The notes: generated by a model not told the origin, from the letters alone. DNA of 30,776 bases from Flavobacteriales bacterium UBA5933 (GCA_002430925.1 DJDD01000172.1:1-30776), one strand, 5' to 3'. Shown: positions 21,768 to 30,102, numbered from the stretch's first letter. Made by a program: numbers and translations.

Positions 21768-22841
21768 TTATTTTTTGAATTGGTAAATTACTGCATTTAT
21801 ATTCATGCTTGCTCCCACAGATGCCATGATAATTTTATTATCTGGATGGAATTGATGTGGAGCTAATTTATTTTCTTGAATCAAATTAAACATTGTAGGT
21901 ACAGTAGCAACAGAAGTGTTTCCTAAAAACTGTACAGTCATAGGATCTACATCTTTTGGTGCAGGAATATCATATAACTTATACAAACGTTCTATCATAG
22001 CATGATCCATTTTTGCATTTGCTTGATGTAATAAAATCTTATCAATTTCTTGTATAGAAATTGATGACTCTTCTAATAGAGATTTTATCGCAGGAGGAAC
22101 ATTTTTAAGAACAAATTCATAAACTTTACGACCTTTCATGTTAATGTTTTTAATTGATCCTACATAATCAGGATTTATTGATTTACCATTACATAAAAAG
22201 CTTAACTCTTCATCTGTATAAGATAAAGTAGCATGATTAATTATACCATATTTATAATCGTCTTCTTTCGCTTCTAAAACTACAGCTCCTGCCCCATCTG
22301 CAAATATCATTGCTGAACGATCATAAGGATCAACAGCACGAGACAAAGTATCAGACCCTACAACTAAAACTTTTTTAGCAATTTTTGCCTGAATGAATTG
22401 ATGAGCTAAAATTAAAGACTCAACCCAACCTGGGCAACCAAAAGTCATATCATAAGGCTTACATTTAAGATTTTTGATTCCTAAATTATGCTTCACTTTA
22501 GCTGATATAGATGGCATGATATCTATCTGTCTTGCAACAGGATCTATATCTCCAAAATTATGAGCACAAATAATATAGTCTAACGACTCTACATCTACAC
22601 CTGCTTTTTCTATAGCTATTTTGGCAGCTTCTGTTGCAATATCAGAATTTAAAATATCATCTTCTACATATCTCCTTTCTCTAATTTCTGTAATTTCTTC
22701 AAATTTGCGGGTAATTTCTTCACCACTTTTTTCTAAAGGATTACCATCATCTCCAAAAAATTTATGATTAATAAAATCTTCATTTGTAACAATCTTATTT
22801 GGTAGGTAATGACCAGAACCTGTAATTACAGAATTTATCAT
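21768..22841 (-). CDS. 3-oxoacyl-ACP synthase III (FabH-like)
   Basis: 357 residues from the ATG at 22841 (MINSVITGSGHYLPN). A longer frame to 22898 exists, but its extra 19 residues overlap the promoter-like box and match no family start. The KAS III triad is present: C136 in FGCPGW, H272 in LLHQAN and N308 in LGNTSVATVP, with the closing motif SVGASMNINAV. The acidic N-terminal insertion (about 24-45) marks the group as distinct from the housekeeping FabH; such Bacteroidota proteins may act on branched, flexirubin-like or other special acyl starters. That use is inference. It is upstream of aroC in one operon. Confidence 0.9.
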   Translation of the reverse strand: MINSVITGSGHYLPNKIVTNEDFINHKFFGDDGNPLEKSGEEITRKFEEITEIRERRYVEDDILNSDIATEAAKIAIEKAGVDVESLDYIICAHNFGDIDPVARQIDIMPSISAKVKHNLGIKNLKCKPYDMTFGCPGWVESLILAHQFIQAKIAKKVLVVGSDTLSRAVDPYDRSAMIFADGAGAVVLEAKEDDYKYGIINHATLSYTDEELSFLCNGKSINPDYVGSIKNINMKGRKVYEFVLKNVPPAIKSLLEESSISIQEIDKILLHQANAKMDHAMIERLYKLYDIPAPKDVDPMTVQFLGNTSVATVPTMFNLIQENKLAPHQFHPDNKIIMASVGASMNINAVIYQFKK

Positions 22842-22880
22842 ATTATTGTTGTTCAGCTTAAATAAAAAATTAACTAAGAG

Positions 22881-22888
22881 CAAAGTTA
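22881..22888 (-). promoter_or_regulatory. -7 box for the fabH-like/aroC operon
   Basis: TAACTTTG on the minus strand matches TAnnTTTG and lies 39 nt before the chosen ATG at 22841. It overlaps the longer reading frame, supporting the shorter start. No TTG at -33. Confidence 0.4.
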
Positions 22889-22966
22889 CACATTTCATTA
22901 AAATAGTAAATAAAAAATATGTAATAAGACATACTAAAATTGATAAAGTATAATTAATTTAGCAGC

Positions 22967-23530
22967 ATGAAGAAGAATCCATCATTAATTGGGCTTTTGA
23001 TCATTTGTGGTTTAATTGCCTTTATTTTATTATTTTATAATACTTTTCTTAACAAAAAAGATGGTTATGTAATTGATAACCCATCAAAAAAGACCATAAA
23101 TATTAAAATAAATGATAAAAATTATACGATAGCTCCTCAACAAAATGCTCGTATAGAATTACCAAAAGGTAAAACAAAAATTTCATACACTTTTAATAAT
23201 AAGAATACGGATACAATCATTGATATTGTACGATCAAGTGGTTTAATAAATCCTACTTTACAAGATTATTATACATTTACACGTCCTTACGGTGTAAGAA
23301 AAAATAAAGATTCAATCTTCTTATCTAAGAATATAGCTATAGATAATCAAATTTACCATGGTATAATTGAGAAATCATCTAAGTTATATATTGAAAATTT
23401 TTATTATAATTTAGATCAAGATTATCCCAGAATTTTTATAAAAAGTGGATCAAGTGATAAAAACACTGATTTATCTAAAATATTTAATAAAGAAAATTTT
23501 AAACAATTTTACTTCGAGAACTACGAATAA
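22967..23530 (+). CDS. Hypothetical protein with one N-terminal membrane helix
   Basis: 187 residues. A basic start (MKKNPS) and a hydrophobic segment (7-27, LIGLLIICGLIAFILLFY) form an uncleaved anchor. The rest is polar and beta-rich (YVIDNPSKKTINIKINDKNYTIAPQQ, then KTKISYTFNNKNTDTI), consistent with a periplasmic beta-sandwich-like domain, probably outside the inner membrane. I do not recognise a family. It is followed 17 nt later by the menaquinone methyltransferase gene and then porT, so all three may form an operon; the position next to porT is worth noting but proves nothing. Confidence 0.8.
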   Translation: MKKNPSLIGLLIICGLIAFILLFYNTFLNKKDGYVIDNPSKKTINIKINDKNYTIAPQQNARIELPKGKTKISYTFNNKNTDTIIDIVRSSGLINPTLQDYYTFTRPYGVRKNKDSIFLSKNIAIDNQIYHGIIEKSSKLYIENFYYNLDQDYPRIFIKSGSSDKNTDLSKIFNKENFKQFYFENYE

Positions 23531-23547
23531 TATTTAAAATTAAAAAA

Positions 23548-24288
23548 ATGACAAATCATCAACACGATAGTGTAACTCCATACGAATCATCAGATTTAAA
23601 TAAAAAGAAACAAGTAGAACAAATGTTCGATAATATTTCTCCTAAATATGATTTATTAAATCGTGTTTTATCAATGGGAATTGATATACAGTGGAGAAAA
23701 GATGTTATTAAAATGGTTAAAGCTTCACATCCTAAAACTATTTTAGATATAGCTACAGGAACAGGAGATTTAGCTATTATGATGGGAAAAACTACAGATG
23801 CTAAAATTACTGGTCTTGATTTATCTTCTGGTATGTTAGAAGTTGGTAGAAAAAAAGTCAAAGAAGCAAATCTGAGTAATCGCATAGAAATGGTACAAGG
23901 AGATTCAGAAAATTTACCTTTTGCTAATGATACTTTTGATTGTATTACTGTATCTTTTGGTGTTAGAAATTTTGAAAATTTAGAAAAAGGTTTAGCAGAA
24001 ATAAATAGAGTATTAAAACCTGGAGGAACTTTTATTATTTTAGAATTTTCTTACCCAACAGCTTTTCCTATGAAACAATTATATACTTTTTACTCAAAAA
24101 ATATTTTACCTGCAATTGGTAAAATGGTTTCAAAAGATCAAAGTGCCTATACTTATTTACCTGACTCTGTTAGGGCTTTTCCTCATGGTGAAGAAATGAA
24201 AAATATACTTAAAAGTGTAAAATTCAATCAACCTATTGATAAAAAACTTACATTTGGTATAGCAAGCATTTACAAAAGCATAAAATAA
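23548..24288 (+). CDS. ubiE: Demethylmenaquinone methyltransferase
   Basis: 246 residues. A SAM-dependent class I methyltransferase of the UbiE/MenG family that methylates demethylmenaquinone in the last step of menaquinone synthesis. Signatures: VEQMFDNISPKYDLLNRVLSMGIDIQWRK (26-51), SAM motif I LDIATGTGD (66-74), motif II TGLDLSSGML, PFANDTFDCITVSFGVRNF and NRVLKPGGTFIILEFSYP. Bacteroidota use menaquinone, so MenG activity is expected rather than ubiquinone synthesis. It is followed by porT after 26 nt, an arrangement common in Flavobacteriia. Confidence 0.95.
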   Translation: MTNHQHDSVTPYESSDLNKKKQVEQMFDNISPKYDLLNRVLSMGIDIQWRKDVIKMVKASHPKTILDIATGTGDLAIMMGKTTDAKITGLDLSSGMLEVGRKKVKEANLSNRIEMVQGDSENLPFANDTFDCITVSFGVRNFENLEKGLAEINRVLKPGGTFIILEFSYPTAFPMKQLYTFYSKNILPAIGKMVSKDQSAYTYLPDSVRAFPHGEEMKNILKSVKFNQPIDKKLTFGIASIYKSIK

Positions 24289-24314
24289 ATTGTAAGGTTA
24301 TACGTTGAAAGTCT

Positions 24315-25118
24315 ATGAGAAAAAATCTTATCATCGCATTTACATTAGTTGCTGCAAGTTTAGCAAACGCACAGTTCCGTCCAAATTACGATAGAACTGA
24401 ATACAGAACTGAATCTGACGAAAAAAAATTTAGTTTTGGGTATTTCTTAGGTACAAATATGATGAGCTACAAAGTTAGCCCAAAAGCCCAAAGAGATATT
24501 ACACCTGGTGCTACACAAACTCCAGAAAATGATGGGGTGAACGATTATGGATTAGTTTATCTAAGACAAGATAATAAAATGGGGTTCTCAGTTGGACTTA
24601 TGGCTAAAATGAAAATCAATGACTACATGGATTTAAAAACAGAACCTGGAATACATTTTTCTCAACGTACATTATATTTTACAAATGCACCATATTCTGG
24701 GACTGAAGCAAATCCAACAGAGGAACAATATTTAAATGATACAAACGTAAAGAGAGAAGTTAAATCATCCTATGTAGAACTTCCTTTATTATTAAATTTT
24801 CATGGAGATCGTTGGTTTAATACTCGTCCTTACATACAAGGAGGTTTAGGATATGTGATGAATTTACAATCTAATGAAAACAAAGCTGACGATAATGGCG
24901 TAGGTGTTTTTAGAACGACTACAAACAACTTTAGTTGGCAAGCAGAAATTGGAGTAGAAATATATTTTAAGTATTTCAAACTAACTCCTGCTTTAAAAGG
25001 AATGTTTTTCTTTAATAATGAATTAGTTAAAGATAACAACACAACAAGTCAATACTGGGCAGGAAGTTTAAATTCAATATCAACAAGAGCATTTGTTTTT
25101 TCATTAAAATTTGAGTAG
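24315..25118 (+). CDS. porT: PorT-type outer-membrane beta-barrel protein of T9SS
   Basis: 267 residues with a signal peptide (1-19, ending LANA before QFRPN). Repeated amphipathic strands with aromatic ends (FSFGYFLGTNMMSY, MGFSVGLMAKMKINDYMDL, SSYVELPLLLNFHG, NFSWQAEIGVEIYFKYFKL) and a terminal strand FVFSLKFE predict an eight-strand beta-barrel of the PorT/outer-membrane beta-barrel type. In Porphyromonas and Flavobacterium (where it is SprT) PorT is needed for T9SS. Assignment rests on barrel type, length and position just after the menaquinone methyltransferase gene. Other barrels of this broad family look similar, so the symbol carries some doubt. Confidence 0.82.
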   Translation: MRKNLIIAFTLVAASLANAQFRPNYDRTEYRTESDEKKFSFGYFLGTNMMSYKVSPKAQRDITPGATQTPENDGVNDYGLVYLRQDNKMGFSVGLMAKMKINDYMDLKTEPGIHFSQRTLYFTNAPYSGTEANPTEEQYLNDTNVKREVKSSYVELPLLLNFHGDRWFNTRPYIQGGLGYVMNLQSNENKADDNGVGVFRTTTNNFSWQAEIGVEIYFKYFKLTPALKGMFFFNNELVKDNNTTSQYWAGSLNSISTRAFVFSLKFE

Positions 25119-25151
25119 ATTGTAATTATTTAAAACCACAAAAATAATTAC

Positions 25152-26291
25152 ATGAATTTTCAATTATCAGAAGAACAATTAATGATTCAGCAAGCAGCTC
25201 GTGATTTTGCTAAAACTGAATTATTACCAGGAGTTATTGAGAGAGACGAAACATCTACTTTCCCTAAAGATGCCGTGAAAAAAATGGGAGAACTAGGTTT
25301 TTTAGGAATGATTGTTGACCCTAAATATGGCGGATCTGGATTAGACAATGTTTCATATGTTGTTGCTATGGAAGAAATAGCAAAAGTAGATGCATCTGCT
25401 GCAGTTATAATGTCTGTCAATAACTCTTTAGTATGTGCAGGATTAGAAAAATATTGTACAGAAGAACAAAAACAAAAATATTTAATACCACTAGCTTCTG
25501 GTCAATTACTAGGAGCTTTTTGTTTATCAGAACCTGATGCAGGATCTGATGCTACTTCACAAAAAACTACAGCCATAGATAAAGGCGATTATTATTTGTT
25601 AAATGGAACTAAAAACTGGATAACAAATGGAAATTCTGCTTCTACCTATATAGTTATAGCACAAACTTATCCCGAAAAAGGACATAAAGGAATTAATGCT
25701 TTTATAGTAGAACGAGGATATAATGGCTTTGAAATTGGTCCAAAAGAACAAAAAATGGGAATTAGAGGTTCTGATACTCACTCATTATTTTTTAATGATG
25801 TAAAAGTTCCTAAAGAAAATAGAATTGGAGAAGATGGATTTGGTTTCACTTTCGCTATGAATGTGTTAAATGGAGGTCGTATAGGTATAGCTTCTCAAGC
25901 GTTAGGAATAGCACAAGGTGCATACGAATTAGCTTTAAATTATGCCAAAATCCGTAAAGCATTTAAAACTGAAATTATTAATCATCAAGCTGTAGCATTT
26001 AAATTAGCAGATATGGAAACTAATATTACAGCTGCTCGTTTGTTATGTTATAATGCAGCTACAGAAAAAGATGAAGGAAAAGATATATCAATTTCTGGAG
26101 CGATGGCAAAACTTTTTACTTCAAAAATTGCTAATGAAGTTGCTTCAGAAGCTGTTCAAATACATGGTGGAAATGGATATGTAAGAGAATATCATGTAGA
26201 ACGTATGATGCGAGATGCAAAAATTACACAAATTTATGAAGGGACTTCAGAAATACAGAAAATAGTTATTTCCAGAGGGATTAGTAAATAA
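25152..26291 (+). CDS. Acyl-CoA dehydrogenase
   Basis: 379 residues, full length for the family. It oxidises acyl-CoA to trans-2-enoyl-CoA with FAD. Signatures: FQLSEEQLMIQQAARDFA (start), FCLSEPDAGSDATS (first family signature), NGTKNWITNG, FNDVKVPKENRIGEDGFGF, and QIHGGNGYVREYHVERMMRDAKITQIYEGTSEIQ, where E363 of YEGTS is the likely catalytic base. The position of that Glu is the one in short- and medium-chain enzymes. The chain-length preference is unknown. It starts 33 nt after porT, with no terminator between, so it may be read from the same transcript. Confidence 0.95.
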   Translation: MNFQLSEEQLMIQQAARDFAKTELLPGVIERDETSTFPKDAVKKMGELGFLGMIVDPKYGGSGLDNVSYVVAMEEIAKVDASAAVIMSVNNSLVCAGLEKYCTEEQKQKYLIPLASGQLLGAFCLSEPDAGSDATSQKTTAIDKGDYYLLNGTKNWITNGNSASTYIVIAQTYPEKGHKGINAFIVERGYNGFEIGPKEQKMGIRGSDTHSLFFNDVKVPKENRIGEDGFGFTFAMNVLNGGRIGIASQALGIAQGAYELALNYAKIRKAFKTEIINHQAVAFKLADMETNITAARLLCYNAATEKDEGKDISISGAMAKLFTSKIANEVASEAVQIHGGNGYVREYHVERMMRDAKITQIYEGTSEIQKIVISRGISK

Positions 26292-26373
26292 TAAAAATAG
26301 AATTTATTTAATAAAGACATTTGTTACTGACAGATGTCTTTTTTTATTTATAGGTAGAAAAAACTAATCGTTG

Positions 26374-26381
26374 TATATTTG
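26374..26381 (+). promoter_or_regulatory. -7 box for the FAH-family gene
   Basis: TATATTTG is an exact TAnnTTTG match 22 nt before the ATG at 26404. No clear TTG at -33. Confidence 0.45.
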
Positions 26382-26403
26382 CCGCTGGAAAAAATATAAG
26401 TAA

Positions 26404-27264
26404 ATGAAAATTTTTAGATTCGGCCCTAAAGGTCAAGAAAAATCAGGAATCATTATAGATGATAAAAAATTTGACGTATCTGGTTCAGGTATTATCTATG
26501 ATGAAGATTTTTTCGGTAATATTGAAAAACAAGAAACATTAGAAAAATACATTGAGCAAAATGCTAACAATTTACCTATAGTAGAGGACAGTGTTCGTAT
26601 TGGAGCACCTCTTACTCGCCCTGGTAAAATTGTATGTGTTGGATTAAATTTTGATGATCACGTTAAAGAAACTGGTTTACAACAACAACCAGAACCTATC
26701 ATGTTCATTAAAGCAAATCAATCATTTTCTGGACCAGAAGATGGTATTATGCAACCAAATGGAGCAACAAAATTAGACTGGGAAACTGAACTTTGCTTCA
26801 TTATTGGTAAAAAAGCAAACAATGTAACAGAAGAAGAAGCAATGGATCATGTTTATGGTTTTGCATTAATGAATGATGTTACTGAAAGAGCTTTCCAAAC
26901 AGAACGTGGAGGAACATGGGATAAAGGAAAAGGATGTGATACATTCGCTCCTGTAGGTCCTTTTATTGCAACAAAAGAAGAAATAAAAGATGTGGATAAT
27001 TTACGTATTTGGTTAAAGCTAAATGGTGAATTAATGCAAGATGGTACTACACAGGATTTTATTTATCGTATACCTAAATTAATTTCTTACTTATCTCAAT
27101 TTATGTCTTTCTTACCAGGAGATATTATTTCTACAGGATCACCTGCAGGATCAGGAATGGGAAAAACACCACAAATATGGTTACAACCAGGAGATGTAAT
27201 AGAATATGGTATTGAAGGATTAGGTTCTACAACACAAAAAATATTACCTTTCGAAAAAAATTAA
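26404..27264 (+). CDS. Fumarylacetoacetate hydrolase-family protein
   Basis: 286 residues. The family core is clear: RPGKIVCVGLNFDDHVKE, EPIMFIKANQSFSGPEDGI, LDWETELCFIIGKKANNV with metal-binding Glu residues, MDHVYGFALMNDVTERAFQ with the metal-binding Asp, and the Lys-rich substrate loop KGKGCDTFAPVGPFI, then FLPGDIISTGSPAGSG. Enzymes of this family cleave C-C bonds or act as hydratases and decarboxylases on 2-oxo acids with a divalent metal; the usual bacterial ones are ureidoglycolate lyase-like, acylpyruvase or oxaloacetate decarboxylase. Which applies is unclear. It has its own promoter and no terminator is obvious before rplM. Confidence 0.9.
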   Translation: MKIFRFGPKGQEKSGIIIDDKKFDVSGSGIIYDEDFFGNIEKQETLEKYIEQNANNLPIVEDSVRIGAPLTRPGKIVCVGLNFDDHVKETGLQQQPEPIMFIKANQSFSGPEDGIMQPNGATKLDWETELCFIIGKKANNVTEEEAMDHVYGFALMNDVTERAFQTERGGTWDKGKGCDTFAPVGPFIATKEEIKDVDNLRIWLKLNGELMQDGTTQDFIYRIPKLISYLSQFMSFLPGDIISTGSPAGSGMGKTPQIWLQPGDVIEYGIEGLGSTTQKILPFEKN

Positions 27265-27286
27265 TTAATATTATAATTAATTTATC

Positions 27287-27294
27287 TACTTTTG
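27287..27294 (+). promoter_or_regulatory. Upstream -7 box before rplM
   Basis: TACTTTTG fits TAnnTTTG and lies 145 nt before the rplM start. If used, it would place the inverted repeat at 27326-27388 inside a leader RNA. Confidence 0.4.
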
Positions 27295-27325
27295 CACGGT
27301 ATTTTCCGAAGCAAAATCAGAAAAT

Positions 27326-27388
27326 AAATGTACAAAATGCTGAATTTCCTAATTTTATTTTGGGAAACCAGAATCATTTTGTACATTT
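27326..27388 (+). promoter_or_regulatory. Long inverted repeat in the rplM-rpsI leader
   Basis: AAATGTACAAAATG (27326-27339) pairs perfectly over 14 bp with CATTTTGTACATTT (27375-27388). Inside, TTTCC and GGGAAA can add an inner stem. The right arm contains the second promoter's -7 box. A small hairpin, CCGAT (27394-27398) with ATCGG (27405-27409), follows. This could be a ribosomal-protein leader or an operator. Confidence 0.65.
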
Positions 27389-27389
27389 G
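27360..27389 (+). promoter_or_regulatory. Main promoter of rplM-rpsI
   Basis: TTG (27360-27362), a 19-nt spacer and TACATTTG (27382-27389) is a full-consensus Bacteroidota promoter. The start site would lie about 45 nt before the GTG of rplM. Confidence 0.7.
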
Positions 27390-27439
27390 CACCCCGATCG
27401 AGTTATCGGAAATAGTATAATATATTAAAAATCAAGATA

Positions 27440-27895
27440 GTGGACACGTTAAGTTACAAAACTTCATCAGCCAACAAAGAAACTGCTCAGAAAGAATGGG
27501 TAGTTGTGGACGCTACAGACTTATCATTAGGTCGTTTAGCGTCAGGTGTTGCGAAGCTTATCAGAGGTAAGCACAAAACAAACTTTACTCCTCATGCAGA
27601 TTGTGGAGATTATGTAATTGTTTTAAATGCTGACAAAATTCAATTAACTGGAAGCAAATGGGACGAGAAATTATATATCCGTCACACAGGTTACCCAGGA
27701 GGACAAAGATCTTTAACTGCAAGAGAAGTTTTTGCAAAAGATCCAGTACGTTTAATTGAAAAGTCAGTAAAAGGAATGTTACCTAAAAATAAATTAGGTA
27801 GTAAATTATTGACTAATTTACATGTATTTGTTGGTACTGAGCACAATCACGAAGCTCAACAACCAAAACAAATCGATATTAACGAATATTTATAA
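27440..27895 (+). CDS. rplM: 50S ribosomal protein L13
   Basis: 151 residues, starting at GTG (27440); MDTLSYKTSSANK is the usual start in Flavobacteriia. Family signatures: EWVVVDATDLSLGRLASGVAKLIRGKHK, NFTPHADCGDYVIVLNADKI, YIRHTGYPGGQR and KSVKGMLPKNKLG. L13 binds 23S rRNA early in assembly. rpsI follows 9 nt later in the usual L13-S9 operon. The leader contains two -7 boxes and a long inverted repeat. Confidence 0.98.
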   Translation: MDTLSYKTSSANKETAQKEWVVVDATDLSLGRLASGVAKLIRGKHKTNFTPHADCGDYVIVLNADKIQLTGSKWDEKLYIRHTGYPGGQRSLTAREVFAKDPVRLIEKSVKGMLPKNKLGSKLLTNLHVFVGTEHNHEAQQPKQIDINEYL

Positions 27896-27904
27896 TTTAA
27901 TTCC

Positions 27905-28291
27905 ATGGCAATAGTTCATAAAATCGGACGTAGAAAAACATCTGTTGCTCGTGTATATTTACAAGAAGGTAATGGAGAAATCTTCATTAACGGACGCGAG
28001 TTAGCAAACTACTTCCCTACAGCAGTATTACAATACAAAGTAGAGCAACCATTTTTAATCACTGGTACAAATGATAAATACAATGTAGATATCAAAGTAT
28101 TTGGTGGAGGAATCACAGGACAAGCTGAAGCAATTCGTTTAGCAATTTCTAGAGCTTTATGTGAAATTGATGCAGATTTCCGTTTACAATTAAAACCAGA
28201 AGGGTTATTAACACGTGACCCACGTATGGTTGAACGTAAGAAATTCGGTCAAAAGAAAGCGCGTAAGAAATTCCAATTCTCTAAACGTTAA
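27905..28291 (+). CDS. rpsI: 30S ribosomal protein S9
   Basis: 128 residues. Signatures: HKIGRRKTSVARVYLQEGNGEIFINGRELANYFP, GGGITGQAEAIRLAISRAL and the basic tail VERKKFGQKKARKKFQFSKR, whose final KR reaches the P-site tRNA. It is 9 nt after rplM and is co-transcribed with it. A structured region before rpsB follows. Confidence 0.98.
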   Translation: MAIVHKIGRRKTSVARVYLQEGNGEIFINGRELANYFPTAVLQYKVEQPFLITGTNDKYNVDIKVFGGGITGQAEAIRLAISRALCEIDADFRLQLKPEGLLTRDPRMVERKKFGQKKARKKFQFSKR

Positions 28292-28316
28292 TTTATTCAA
28301 TTCATTAAAAAATCCA

Positions 28317-28395
28317 TTTTCCGTTGGTTTAGCATCTAAACAAATAAGGCTAGAGGTATTCGACCACTTATTTGTTGCTTGTTGAGAAAACGGAA
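28317..28395 (+). promoter_or_regulatory. Structured leader before rpsB
   Basis: An outer stem (TTCCGTT, 28319-28325, with AACGGAA, 28389-28395) encloses a perfect 10-bp hairpin, AACAAATAAG (28339-28348) with CTTATTTGTT (28367-28376). Its 18-nt loop has a possible inner GGT/ACC stem. There is no T-run after it, so it is not a terminator. It may be an S2 autoregulatory leader; that is inference from position. Confidence 0.6.
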
Positions 28396-28415
28396 CGTAA
28401 ACTAAAAAAAAGAAA

Positions 28416-29162
28416 ATGGCAAAAGTAAATGTAAAAGACTTATTAAATGCTGGTGTGCATTTTGGTCATTTAACAAGAAAATGGAATCCGGCTATGGCTC
28501 CTTATATCTTTATGGAGAAAAACGGAATCCACATCATCGACCTTCACAAAACTGCAGTGAAGTTAGATGAAGCATCTGAAGCTTTAGGAAAAATCGCTGC
28601 ATCTGGACGTAAAATCCTTTTCGTAGCGACTAAAAAACAAGCAAAAGATGTTGTAGCTAAGCATGCTGAAGAAATTAACATGCCTTATATTACAGAACGT
28701 TGGCCTGGTGGGATGTTAACTAACTTTGTTACTATCCGTAAAGCAGTTAAAAAAATGAATTCAATCGATCGTATGAAAAAAGACGGTACGTTTGAAACAC
28801 TATCTAAAAAAGAAAGATTACAAGTTGATCGTCAAAGAGCAGCTTTAGAGAAGAACTTAGGTTCTATCGCTGATATGACACGTTTACCATCTGCAGTATT
28901 TGTAGTTGATATCGTACGTGAGCACATCGCAATCGCTGAAGCTCAAAAATTAGGTATTCCAATTTTTGCAATGGTTGATACAAATACTGACCCACGTCAA
29001 GTAGATTTCCCAATCCCTGCAAATGATGATGCTTCTAAATCTATCGATATCATCTTAACAACAGTTGCTGACTCTATCAAAGCTGGTTTATCTACACGTA
29101 AAGCAGAGAAAGAAAAAGCAAAAGAAGGTAAAGAAGAAGGAGCTGAAACTAAAGAAGCTTAA
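28416..29162 (+). CDS. rpsB: 30S ribosomal protein S2
   Basis: 248 residues. Signatures: VKDLLNAGVHFGHLTRKWNPAMAPYIF, ILFVATKKQAKD, ERWPGGMLTNFVTIRKAV, LPSAVFVVDI and AMVDTNTDPRQVDFPIPANDDA. The tail (KAEKEKAKEGKEEGAETKEA) is charged and low-complexity, as often in Bacteroidota S2. It follows rpsI after a 124-nt structured gap and precedes tsf, the normal rpsB-tsf pairing. Confidence 0.98.
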   Translation: MAKVNVKDLLNAGVHFGHLTRKWNPAMAPYIFMEKNGIHIIDLHKTAVKLDEASEALGKIAASGRKILFVATKKQAKDVVAKHAEEINMPYITERWPGGMLTNFVTIRKAVKKMNSIDRMKKDGTFETLSKKERLQVDRQRAALEKNLGSIADMTRLPSAVFVVDIVREHIAIAEAQKLGIPIFAMVDTNTDPRQVDFPIPANDDASKSIDIILTTVADSIKAGLSTRKAEKEKAKEGKEEGAETKEA

Positions 29163-29201
29163 CATTAACTTGATGATCAATTCATCGATATAATATACCT
29201 T

Positions 29202-29240
29202 GTAGCTCCTACATCATTTTTTGATGTATGAGCTACTTTT
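29202..29240 (+). terminator. Terminator or attenuator between rpsB and tsf
   Basis: GTAGCTC (29202-29208) plus TACATCA pair with TGATGTA plus GAGCTAC (to 29236), with one C/T mismatch. TTTT follows. It lies inside what is usually one operon, so it may only partly stop transcription and lower tsf relative to rpsB. Confidence 0.7.
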
Positions 29241-29277
29241 ATTTAAAAATATTAAGAACAATAAAAAAAATATTACT

Positions 29278-30102
29278 ATGAGCTATAAAGCAACAGCCGC
29301 TGAGGTAAGTAAATTAAGAAACGCAACTGGTGCGGGAATGATGGACTCTAAAAAAGCTTTAGAAGAAGCTGGTGGAGATTTTGATAAAGCTGTAGAAGTT
29401 TTACGTAAACAAGGTCAAAAAGTTGCTGCTAAAAGAGCTGACCGTGAGTCTACTGAAGGTGCAGTTATCGCTAAAGTAAACGCTGGACACAATAAAGGTG
29501 TTATTATTGCTTTAGGATGTGAAACTGACTTCGTTGCTAAAAATGAAGCATTCGTTCAATTAGCTCATGAAATTGCTGACTTAGCTTTAAACTTCGATAC
29601 TAAAGAAGATTTATTAAAAGCTGATTTCAATGGAATTTCTGTTGAAGAAAAATTAATCGAACAAACTGGTGTTATCGGTGAGAAAATTGAAATCGCTAAC
29701 TTCCAAACTATCGAAGGTTTCTCATTAAACGGATACATCCACGCTGGTAACAGAATTGCTGCTATCGTAGCTTTATCTGGTGAGTACGAAGGTGCTAAAG
29801 AAGTTGCTTATGACGTAGCTATGCAAGTTGCTGCTATGAACCCAGTAGCTTTAGATGAAACTCAAGTTGCTCAATCTGTAATTGATACTGAATTAGCTAT
29901 CGCTAAAGAACAATTAGCTGCTGAAGGTAAACCAGAAAACATGATTGAAAACATTGCTAAAGGTAAATTACAAAAATTCTTCAAAGAAAATACTTTAGTT
30001 CACCAAGCTTCAATCAAAGATGGTAAAACTTCTGTACAAGATGTTGTAAAAGCTATCAATGCTGATTTAAAAGTAACAGGATTTATCCGTTACAGCCTAT
30101 AA
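29278..30102 (+). CDS. tsf: Elongation factor Ts
   Basis: 274 residues from the ATG at 29278 (MSYKATAAEVSKLRNATGAGMMDSKKALEEA). A longer frame back to 29221 starts inside the rpsB-tsf hairpin and is not credible. The UBA-like N-domain (1-55, ending GQKVAAKRADRESTEG) and the core with GCETDFVAKNEAFVQLAHEIADLAL are standard. EF-Ts exchanges GDP for GTP on EF-Tu. It is separated from rpsB by the hairpin and has no exact TAnnTTTG box of its own, so read-through from rpsB is likely. A perfect terminator follows. Confidence 0.97.
   Translation: MSYKATAAEVSKLRNATGAGMMDSKKALEEAGGDFDKAVEVLRKQGQKVAAKRADRESTEGAVIAKVNAGHNKGVIIALGCETDFVAKNEAFVQLAHEIADLALNFDTKEDLLKADFNGISVEEKLIEQTGVIGEKIEIANFQTIEGFSLNGYIHAGNRIAAIVALSGEYEGAKEVAYDVAMQVAAMNPVALDETQVAQSVIDTELAIAKEQLAAEGKPENMIENIAKGKLQKFFKENTLVHQASIKDGKTSVQDVVKAINADLKVTGFIRYSL

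Noticed and set aside
22842..22898. Longer N-terminus for the FabH-like protein
   Set aside because: The extra residues overlap a TAnnTTTG box and the family starts at MINSVITGSGHYLPN.
23559..23885. Minus-strand ORF of 108 residues in the methyltransferase gene
   Set aside because: Opposite-strand shadow of the conserved SAM-binding region.
29221..29277. Longer N-terminus for EF-Ts
   Set aside because: It would start within the rpsB-tsf hairpin; the conserved start is the ATG at 29278.
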